Assembly: GCA_964371555.1 (NCBI GenBank)
Contig: CAYJMQ010000065.1
Span: forward strand, 1 to 7,232
Reading direction: 5' to 3'
DNA: 7,232 nucleotides
Source: CAYJMQ01 sp964371555
GTDB taxonomy: Bacteria; Bdellovibrionota; JACOXK01; 2-02-FULL-40-11
Each line of letters starts with the position of its first letter. Position 1 is the first letter of the stretch. The notes beneath the pieces are model-generated. The model did not search any database. It saw only the letters and a program-made list of their open reading frames with translations, and was not told the origin of the DNA. Below, piece after piece: positions 1 to 5,453 of the stretch. A program made the translations under genes and the position numbers.

Positions 1-1
1 A

Positions 2-1567
2 GAACCCCTGTTTGAAGAACCCCCCCCTTCTTTGGCAGAGTCGTTCCCCGTGACGATTGAAGGTGAAGAAACGAAGATTTCAGAAATCCCGCCGAGAGCC
101 AAAATTATTGTGATTCAGGGGACATCTCCTCATGAAGGATATGATCTCATCGGAGATGAGATCATCATCGGTCGCGATCCCGATTGCGATATTTCGCTTG
201 AAGATCCCAGAATTTCACGTGAACACGCAAAAATTACTTTAAAAGGTCAGAAATTTTATATCGCCGATTGCGGAAGCTCCAATGGGACATTTGTAAATCA
301 CAAACAGATTGTTGAAGAAAAAGAACTCACCAGCAGTGATCAGATTCAATTGGGTGACGCGGTGCTGCAATTCGCTATTTTTGATGAAGGCGCCTATTCA
401 CTAACCCGTCGACCTGAACGCTTAAGTCCCGATATTACAGAATCTGGAATGATTCCCCAGTGGGAAACCAAGGTTCCCTTTTATGCGCCGAAACCCCAAA
501 AGATATTTTTTCGTTACAAAAAAATCTTCTACGCCTCTGGTTTACTCCTCTCCGCTCTTCTGATTTATCTGATGATAAATCAGCAAGGGAAACCGCAAAG
601 AGAAACCGCTGAAGAGAAAAAAAGGGCGGAAATCGCACAAACTATTATTGAAGACGAATTATCCCAGCTCTCCAAAACAGACCGTGAATATATTTTGGAA
701 AAAATGAAGGCGGCAAAAGCATCCATAAACAACAGAGAATATCGAAAGGCGCAGATTGCTCTCGAAGAGGTATTCGCCATTGCGCCCGGTTATTCCGAAG
801 CACGCGCCCTTTCTGAGACCCTGCGTTCCGTTTTTGAACAGCAACGGCTGGCTGAACAAAAGTATAGAGAGATTGCGGAGGAAAAAAGGCAGGAAGAAGA
901 AATCAAATATCACCTATCCGTAGCGCTTGAATATTTTAACCGGCAGCAATGGCAAAAGGCGCTCGAGGAATACGACAGAATATTGGAAACTGTTCCCGAA
1001 CATGAAGAGGCGCAAAAAAAACGCCTCGAGGCGTTAAAAAAACTTGAAGCGCCTGAGGTGAAACCGGCTGTTTCACTGATGCAGAAGAAAAATCGCCAGG
1101 CGGAGGCATGGCTTGCTCAGGGGACGACACTGGCCCAGCAGGGGGAAACTCAAAAAGCATTGGGAATATGGAGAAAAGTGCTTGGGCTGGAAGGGGTCAA
1201 TCCTGCTTATTACCTAAAGGCAGAGCAATTTATTAATTTCGAAAAAGAGCGACTCGCGCAAAAATACGCCCCCCTGCTTTCGCAAGCTTATGCCCTGATC
1301 GAATCAAAAGAATATACACAGGCGGAAGAAATCTTAAGAGGGATTCTCAAAGAATATCCCACGCACAAAGAGGCCAAAGAAGCGCTCTACAAAGTTCAGG
1401 ACACGCTTCACCAGCTGGCCCGGCGCGAATACACGGAAGCAATTATCGATGAAAACGTTGGCCGTATCGACTCTGCGGTGAAAAAGTTTAAATGGATTAT
1501 AGAACGTGTCCCCGCAAGCGACGAATACCACAAAAAAGCCAAAAATAAGCTCAAGAAATACGAGTAA
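2..1567 (+). CDS. FHA domain / single membrane helix / TPR-repeat protein (5' partial)
   Basis: The frame is open to the window edge. The only candidate start in the window before the FHA domain is a TTG at 32 with a poor ribosome site, and the first in-frame ATG falls after the domain, so the true start is probably upstream. Residues are counted from that TTG. An FHA domain spans about 24-116, with the phosphothreonine-binding hallmarks G47-R48, S62-R63-x-H65 and the loop N84-G85-T86 to N89. A basic stretch and one hydrophobic helix (about 164-182) follow, then a charged, helical C-terminal half with about five TPR-like units (near 228-262, 293-335, 356-388, 413-450, 466-507). Predicted topology is FHA in the cytoplasm and TPRs in the periplasm. 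FHA proteins often sit in secretion loci and read Thr phosphorylation; a role in Tad pilus control is inferred from position. The gene precedes the pilin promoter, so it may belong to a separate upstream transcript. Confidence 0.85.
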   Translation, partial: EPLFEEPPPSLAESFPVTIEGEETKISEIPPRAKIIVIQGTSPHEGYDLIGDEIIIGRDPDCDISLEDPRISREHAKITLKGQKFYIADCGSSNGTFVNHKQIVEEKELTSSDQIQLGDAVLQFAIFDEGAYSLTRRPERLSPDITESGMIPQWETKVPFYAPKPQKIFFRYKKIFYASGLLLSALLIYLMINQQGKPQRETAEEKKRAEIAQTIIEDELSQLSKTDREYILEKMKAAKASINNREYRKAQIALEEVFAIAPGYSEARALSETLRSVFEQQRLAEQKYREIAEEKRQEEEIKYHLSVALEYFNRQQWQKALEEYDRILETVPEHEEAQKKRLEALKKLEAPEVKPAVSLMQKKNRQAEAWLAQGTTLAQQGETQKALGIWRKVLGLEGVNPAYYLKAEQFINFEKERLAQKYAPLLSQAYALIESKEYTQAEEILRGILKEYPTHKEAKEALYKVQDTLHQLARREYTEAIIDENVGRIDSAVKKFKWIIERVPASDEYHKKAKNKLKKYE

Positions 1568-1571
1568 AACG

Positions 1572-1610
1572 GCAAGCCATTCTTTGGAGAATAGGGGAAA
1601 ATAGGCTTGC
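1572..1610 (+). other. stem-loop after the FHA gene, possible terminator or attenuator
   Basis: GCAAGCC (1572-1578) pairs with GGCTTGC (1604-1610). Inside it, ATTCT (1579-1583) and AGAAT (1588-1592) form a continuing stem with a TTGG loop, leaving an unpaired GA-rich strand on the 3' side. The T-rich stretch that follows (1619-1642) begins several bases after the stem, so this is not a clean intrinsic terminator. It starts a few bases after the FHA-TPR stop codon, which fits a 3' end structure for that gene. Confidence 0.35.
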
Positions 1611-1691
1611 GGCTTAGATTTTAATGAGTTTTTAATCTTTTTAATCGCACCTTTTATCTCACATTTTCTTGCCTCACCGACGGTAATTCCA

Positions 1692-1700
1692 TGCTATAAT
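1692..1700 (+). promoter_or_regulatory. extended -10 sigma-70 type promoter for the pilus operon
   Basis: The string TGCTATAAT has a perfect TATAAT -10 hexamer (1695-1700) preceded by the TGn extension (1692-1694). The best -35 candidate is TTGCCT at 1669-1674, but its 20-base spacing is too long to be ideal; extended -10 promoters can work without a good -35. Transcription would start near 1706-1708, giving a leader of about 95 bases before the flp start. It lies in the largest non-coding gap of the window, directly before the pilin gene, which supports the call. Confidence 0.6.
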
Positions 1701-1783
1701 TAGGGAGTCAAGGAACGTGGGCGCTTATTTTTTTTGAGATTTTTCCGATAAAAGAAAGAGGCAGACAATTAACTCGCAAAGTC

Positions 1784-1792
1784 AGGAGGAGG
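1784..1792 (+). promoter_or_regulatory. strong Shine-Dalgarno of flp
   Basis: AGGAGGAGG, 8 or more bases before the ATG at 1801, is the strongest ribosome binding site in the window. It fits a major pilin that must be made in far larger amounts than the assembly proteins downstream. Confidence 0.8.
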
Positions 1793-1800
1793 ACAAAACA

Positions 1801-1974
1801 ATGCGTAAGCATTTATTGAATAAAAAAGGGCAAAATACACTCGAATACGTTTTGATGCTGGGATTTGTCGCAACGATTATCGTGCTCTTTTTTACGCTCT
1901 TTAAGGGGCAGTTTCAGAGCATGGTTCAGGCTATCAGCGGCAAAATCCAAAGCGCCATTCAGCAGATTCAATAA
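1801..1974 (+). CDS. flp: Flp-type major pilin precursor (type IVc/Tad)
   Basis: A 57-residue protein with all Flp hallmarks: a short basic leader (MRKHLLNKKG), a predicted prepilin peptidase cut between G10 and Q11, the class III motif QNTLEY with the conserved Glu at mature position 5 followed by Tyr, and one hydrophobic helix (about 17-35) followed by a Gln/Lys-rich amphipathic tail. The mature pilin would be about 47 residues, usual for Flp. It would leave the inner membrane after cleavage and polymerise into the pilus through the secretin encoded downstream. The strong ribosome site and the promoter directly upstream indicate high expression. The gene is too short for many ORF filters. 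Confidence is high because motif, size and context all agree. Confidence 0.93.
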   Translation: MRKHLLNKKGQNTLEYVLMLGFVATIIVLFFTLFKGQFQSMVQAISGKIQSAIQQIQ

Positions 1975-1985
1975 CGGAGGGGAAT

Positions 1986-2162
1986 GTGCGGGGGACAAGG
2001 TCAGGGCAAACGGTTGTAGAGTACCTTCTTCTTTTGCTCTTTGTGGTTCTCATTGCAATAAAGGTCTCTGAATTTATGAGAAATGCTTTCAAAAAGGGGG
2101 GGAGCGATCTCAAAAATCTCGTGATCGAAAGAAACCTCAACACAGGGATCGGGTTTAAATAA
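1986..2162 (+). CDS. second small class III prepilin, GTG start
   Basis: A 58-residue reading frame starts at GTG, with GGAGGGG (1976-1982) just upstream. The ATG at 1984 is in another frame and soon meets a stop. It encodes a short basic leader ending at G7, then QTVVEY (Glu at mature position 5, then Tyr), a very hydrophobic helix (about 14-26, including five consecutive Leu) and a charged tail. This is the same architecture as the flp product 11 bases upstream, but the tail differs: it is rich in Lys, Asn and Gly rather than Gln. It could be a minor pilin, a second Flp subunit or a small pseudopilin that primes assembly. The rare start and closer ribosome spacing suggest lower output than flp. 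The prepilin motif in a plausible frame makes a chance ORF unlikely. Confidence 0.82.
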   Translation: MRGTRSGQTVVEYLLLLLFVVLIAIKVSEFMRNAFKKGGSDLKNLVIERNLNTGIGFK

Positions 2163-2165
2163 ACT

Positions 2166-2615
2166 ATGAGCTCTGATATTCGAAAAAAAGTCAAAAAAAG
2201 AGACGGACAGACAGCGGTCGAATTTCTCTTTATTCTGGTCGCAATCGTTTTTATTATCCTCTTGCACACGCAACTTTCATTGAGCCACATTGTCACAAGT
2301 TTTTTTCGCTATACGTCGTTTATGGCCTCGCGCGCAGAATCGGTCAATCCCGGCGGGGGAGATGTTTATATTCAGGCGCTCGTGGGAACGCCGACGGAAA
2401 GTAGACTGAGACCTGCCGCAACCCTGCTTCCGCCTGAAGGCGAGGGATTTGTCAGACGCGGGAATACAAACGATGTGACGATTGGTTATGAAGTATTAAC
2501 CTATATTCCATTCACCGGGGGACTTCAGGAGGCGCTGCTTGAGAGAAGCAGCCGATCGCCGTTTGTGGCAGAACCCCCGCGGCAGACAGAGCAGGAGTTT
2601 TTCGATAATGAATAG
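2166..2615 (+). CDS. TadE-like pseudopilin
   Basis: A 149-residue protein with a 14-residue basic leader, a predicted cut at G14|Q15 and the motif QTAVEF (Glu19, Phe20), the form typical of TadE/TadF-type pseudopilins. A hydrophobic helix runs about 19-36. The rest (about 55-149) is an extracytoplasmic domain with Gly/Pro-rich and acidic stretches and no recognised fold. TadE/TadF proteins are minor pilus components needed for Flp assembly in known Tad systems. The ATG lies 3 bases after the preceding stop and has no clear Shine-Dalgarno, so translation probably depends on coupling to the upstream gene. The 3' end overlaps the next gene by 8 bases. Whether it is best called TadE or TadF cannot be settled from sequence reading alone. 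Confidence 0.8.
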   Translation: MSSDIRKKVKKRDGQTAVEFLFILVAIVFIILLHTQLSLSHIVTSFFRYTSFMASRAESVNPGGGDVYIQALVGTPTESRLRPAATLLPPEGEGFVRRGNTNDVTIGYEVLTYIPFTGGLQEALLERSSRSPFVAEPPRQTEQEFFDNE

Positions 2616-3015
2616 CGTCTTTGTAAAGTGGAGAGATATTTCCAGGAGCGCGCCTCAGCTACGCCGCGGCGCGCGAAGGGAATATATCTCTCCACAGAAA
2701 AAAAGAGGACAAGCAGTGATGGAATTTATTATTATTCTCCCTTTTATTGTTTTTATTATTCTTTTTGGGCTTCAAATTTTCAAAGCCATTTATGAAGCAC
2801 AGGTAAAGCAGGAGGTGGCCAGGGTTCAGCTGCTTTCAAAAATCCAAAACCGAGCCAATGGGGGAATCGACATGCCACCAAACGAAGTGGTTGAGGAAGT
2901 ATCGCGTTCCATTGAAACGGGGGGTATACCGATCCTGACCACCGAAGAGGCCTCCCCCCCGATTTCGATTAAAATCGGCATCTGCCGTGTCGTAAACTGT
3001 GGGGAGGAACTATGA
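2608..3015 (+). CDS. tadE: TadE family pseudopilin with an unusually long leader
   Basis: Start chosen at ATG 2608: AGGAG (2593-2597) lies 10 bases upstream and the gene overlaps its neighbour by 8 bases. The frame stays open to an ATG at 2539, but that start lacks such support. The 135-residue product has a predicted cut at G34|Q35, the motif QAVMEF (Glu39, Phe40), a hydrophobic helix (about 38-56, containing LPF and a following FG) and a mostly helical, then beta-like periplasmic part. Two cysteines near the C-terminus (126 and 131) could form a disulfide. Helix and motif match the TadE family well. The 34-residue leader is much longer than those of the three preceding prepilins because residues of about 7-30 are encoded by a large palindrome (see the repeat at 2628-2695). 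No later in-frame start before the motif gives a plausible leader. Confidence 0.85.
   Translation: MNSVFVKWRDISRSAPQLRRGARREYISPQKKRGQAVMEFIIILPFIVFIILFGLQIFKAIYEAQVKQEVARVQLLSKIQNRANGGIDMPPNEVVEEVSRSIETGGIPILTTEEASPPISIKIGICRVVNCGEEL
2628..2695. repeat. 68-bp palindromic element inside the tadE leader region
   Basis: The outer arms GTGGAGAGATAT (2628-2639) and ATATCTCTCCAC (2684-2695) are perfect inverted repeats of 12 bp. Going inward, TTCC (2640-2643) pairs with GGAA (2679-2682) with T2683 bulged. A symmetric 4x4 internal loop follows (AGGA against GAAG, all A/G oppositions), then GCGCGCC (2648-2654) pairs with GGCGCGC (2668-2674) around a 13-base loop. In all, 23 base pairs form within 68 bases. 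The element is read in frame and encodes the Arg-rich middle of the leader upstream of the predicted peptidase site. Its GC-rich core stands out against flanking sequence that is A-rich. This looks like an inserted repetitive palindrome, but no second copy lies in the window. Confidence 0.75.
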
Positions 3016-3857
3016 AACATCCAAGGGCTGTTTTAATTTCGCTGATTATCGCCGTTGTTTCGGTTTTGCTGATCTGGTCGTTTGTAAACCAAAAAACACA
3101 AAGCGTCCTCGAGCTCGCAAGAGCGAAAAAAGTAGTTGTCGCAAGCGGGGATATCAATGAGCTCACGCTGATTGATGAAACAATGCTCCGGGTCGACTCA
3201 GTCCCTCAAACCTATATTCAGCCTGGAACCTACAGCGACATTAAAGAAGTCGTTGGCTTCATCACCACCGTGCCGATAAAAAAGGGGGAGCAGATCCTGC
3301 AAAACAAACTTCTATTTGAAGAAACCCAGACTAAGCTCTCTACCCGTGTCAACAAGGGAAAACGCGCTATTACAGTTCCTGTGACGGAAATTCATGGGGT
3401 GGGGAAGCTCGTTAAACCGGGGGACCGGATCGATATCCTCTCTTCGATCGATTATGGAGCGGGGGATCGCGAACGACGGGAAGTAAAAACAGTCCTTCAG
3501 GATGTTCTCGTCATTGCCACAGGACGAAACGTCATCGCATCGATCCCGACTGAAGTGGTTAAAAATCCGATTACGGGGAAGGATGAAAGACAAGATTTGC
3601 GAAGGGTGATCTATTCCACCGTAACTGTGGAGGTTACTCCTGAAGAAGCCCAGGGGATTGTGTTTCTGCTCACATCGGGGGAAGGAAATATTTTCATGGC
3701 TTTACGAAATACAGACGATCGCTCCATCGAAAAATTGTACACAACAGATGAAGACAAAATACTGGGACCGAGAAGCGGGAAGGCAAGAGAGGCTGAGGGG
3801 GTCAAAATTCAGAGGGAACCGCGCTGGCTCGATTTTAGGGGGACTACGGTTCAGTAA
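3012..3857 (+). CDS. cpaB: Flp pilus assembly protein CpaB/RcpC
   Basis: A 281-residue protein that starts in an ATGA overlap with the tadE stop, with GGGGAGG (3001-3007) close upstream. One N-terminal membrane anchor (about 7-24) precedes a SAF-type domain (about 39-101, with VVASGDI and the VPIKKGEQIL segment). The RcpC/CpaB domain follows (about 116-232), shown by GKRAITVPV, the LVKPGDRIDIL motif (133-143) and TVEVTPEEAQ (205-214). The C-terminal 45 residues are polar and probably flexible. In Tad systems this periplasmic, inner-membrane-anchored protein works with and supports the secretin, encoded next. Length and domain order are usual for the family. SAF domains can bind glycans, but no substrate can be read here. 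Confidence 0.92.
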   Translation: MKHPRAVLISLIIAVVSVLLIWSFVNQKTQSVLELARAKKVVVASGDINELTLIDETMLRVDSVPQTYIQPGTYSDIKEVVGFITTVPIKKGEQILQNKLLFEETQTKLSTRVNKGKRAITVPVTEIHGVGKLVKPGDRIDILSSIDYGAGDRERREVKTVLQDVLVIATGRNVIASIPTEVVKNPITGKDERQDLRRVIYSTVTVEVTPEEAQGIVFLLTSGEGNIFMALRNTDDRSIEKLYTTDEDKILGPRSGKAREAEGVKIQREPRWLDFRGTTVQ

Positions 3858-3866
3858 TCGGCGTTC

Positions 3867-5453
3867 ATGAATTACAAAGGTACAGATAAAAAATTGAAAA
3901 CAAGAAGAGCCATGCCCGCTCGCCCTCCGCGAAGGTTTCTCATAACGATTCCACCCCTCTCCCTCTTCATTATTCTCTCATTTTTCATAACTTTCTCCTT
4001 GTCCCTCACCGTCTTCCCGCAAGAAAAACCGATTACCATCTCTAAAACCCTGGTCAAAGATGTTTCTGAAACCGTTGATCTCGATTTTCTTCCTGGAAAC
4101 ATTTTCATCGCAAACCCAAAGGTTTGCAACTATGTGGCGCTGAGGGAACAAAAAAAGGTCATGCTGATTCCTGTCGGTGAGGGGACCACCTCTTTGACGA
4201 TTCAAGACACACAGGGGCGGGAACGCCAGAGAATTAAAATCCGGGTTATCGTGAGCGACCTCTACCGGATCTCCAAAGAACTCAAAGACCTTTTGGGCGA
4301 TATTGAAGGGGTTGAAATCAAAGTCATCGGCAAAAAGGTTTTAATAGACGGTGAAATCCTTCTCCCAAAAGACCTCAATCGGATTATTACGGTCGCCAAT
4401 CAATACGATCTCAAACAGGAGGTTGGCATTATTGCGGCGCTGAGTTCCGTTGCCCAGAAAATTATTGCTCAAAAAATTGAGGAAGACATTCATAAACTTG
4501 GCTTTACCGAAGTTCATGTTCGAGCGGTGAACCAGAGATTTCTCATTGAGGGGAGCGTTCCCCACGGCGGGGCCGATGGAAAGCGGAATTCGCGTATTGT
4601 CGTGGAAACGGCAAAAACGTATGTTCCCGATGTTTTTATAACGGGGGGCGAAGGGGCGGGACTGATCAGAAAGCCGGCCGGGGGTCCCCCGGTTGTCGTA
4701 AACCTTCTCGTCATCAAACCACCGCCTGCCGCGGAACCGGCGAGAATGATTCATATAACCGCCCATTACGTTGAACTCAGTAAAGAGTACGCGAAAAATT
4801 TCGCGTTCAACTGGTCCCCTGGCATTCAGGATGCAACCGCAATCCAGTTTGAAAAGGGGGAACTCACAGGAACTCTTACAGGAACCGTCTCAAGCCTTAT
4901 CCCAAAGCTCAATGCGGCCAAAACACATGGTCATGCGCGAATTCTTGAAGCAAGTTCTCTGATCGTCCAGGACAATGAGAGAGGAAATATCAAAAATGTC
5001 ACGCAGATCCCGATTACCGTTTTTCAAGCCACCCAGGGGGGGACCCAGCAGGGAACCGAATTCAAGGATGTGGGGCTCACCATGGACATTACACCGACGG
5101 TCATCCCTGAAACAACAAGTGTGCGTCTGAAAGTAAGCTTCAGCTTAAAGACGGTTCTCGGTTTTAACGAGCGCGGGCAGCCCTCGATCTCCGAGAGTAA
5201 CATCGAGACGATTCTGACCGTTGATTCGACGCAGAGCGCGGCCATCGGGGGGCTTGTTCGAAACCAGCTGATTACCGCCTACAACAAACTCCCCCCAAGC
5301 ATTAGAGATAACCCAAACATTCTTTTTAGCCTCTTTCGGTCTAAATCTTTTCAGAACAACAAAAGCCAGTTTGTCATTTTTATTACACCTGACATCATCA
5401 AATCCGCCTCAGAAGGAACCGAAGAATTAAAGAGGAAGTTTAGAGTCAAATGA
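3867..5453 (+). CDS. cpaC: Tad secretin CpaC/RcpA, outer-membrane channel
   Basis: 528 residues from ATG 3867, 9 bases after cpaB. No clear Shine-Dalgarno is present; ATG 3912 (residue 16) is a credible alternative with a weak AAGAAG upstream, and gives a more usual signal peptide. A basic region and long hydrophobic segment (about 24-50) form the export signal. The pilus N-terminal domain follows (about 56-131; LPGNIFIANP, VGEGTTSLTI), then a BON-like domain (about 134-190), a second related repeat (about 198-255) and a Gly/Pro linker. The secretin core runs about 294-512 (AHYVELSKEYAKNFAFNW, VGLTMDITPTV at 402-412, AAIGGLV at 458-464, QFVIFITPDII at 501-511). The loop that in many secretins reads like VPxLGDIPxLGxLF is here LPPSIRDNPNILFSLF (475-490), a diverged form. 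The 3' end overlaps the ATPase gene by ATGA. Confidence 0.92.
   Translation: MNYKGTDKKLKTRRAMPARPPRRFLITIPPLSLFIILSFFITFSLSLTVFPQEKPITISKTLVKDVSETVDLDFLPGNIFIANPKVCNYVALREQKKVMLIPVGEGTTSLTIQDTQGRERQRIKIRVIVSDLYRISKELKDLLGDIEGVEIKVIGKKVLIDGEILLPKDLNRIITVANQYDLKQEVGIIAALSSVAQKIIAQKIEEDIHKLGFTEVHVRAVNQRFLIEGSVPHGGADGKRNSRIVVETAKTYVPDVFITGGEGAGLIRKPAGGPPVVVNLLVIKPPPAAEPARMIHITAHYVELSKEYAKNFAFNWSPGIQDATAIQFEKGELTGTLTGTVSSLIPKLNAAKTHGHARILEASSLIVQDNERGNIKNVTQIPITVFQATQGGTQQGTEFKDVGLTMDITPTVIPETTSVRLKVSFSLKTVLGFNERGQPSISESNIETILTVDSTQSAAIGGLVRNQLITAYNKLPPSIRDNPNILFSLFRSKSFQNNKSQFVIFITPDIIKSASEGTEELKRKFRVK

Noticed and set aside
32..34. TTG as the true start of the FHA gene
   Set aside because: Only a weak GAAGAA lies upstream and the frame is open to the window edge, so a start outside the window is more likely.
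1720..1737. GC-rich stretch followed by eight T as a terminator in the flp leader
   Set aside because: No stable stem can be formed directly before the T run.
1651..1754. CTTTTATC (1651-1658) and GATAAAAG (1747-1754) inverted repeats around the promoter
   Set aside because: Eight AT-rich bases separated by 88 bases are expected by chance in such sequence.
1865..2071. 68-codon + strand frame overlapping flp and the second prepilin
   Set aside because: It lies in a different frame from two well-supported prepilin genes, has no ribosome site and its product shows no recognisable motif.
1934..2296. Minus-strand frames across the pilin genes, and the other antisense frames in the window
   Set aside because: They lie opposite clear genes, lack ribosome sites and recognisable domains, and look like shadows of coding sequence.
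2539..2607. Upstream extension of tadE to an earlier ATG
   Set aside because: It would overlap the preceding gene by 77 bases and give a 57-residue leader; ATG 2608 has a good AGGAG at suitable distance.
4678..4692. CCGGGGG T CCCCCGG palindrome in the secretin gene
   Set aside because: It encodes the Gly-Pro linker, and codons for Gly-Gly-Pro-Pro produce such a palindrome by themselves.
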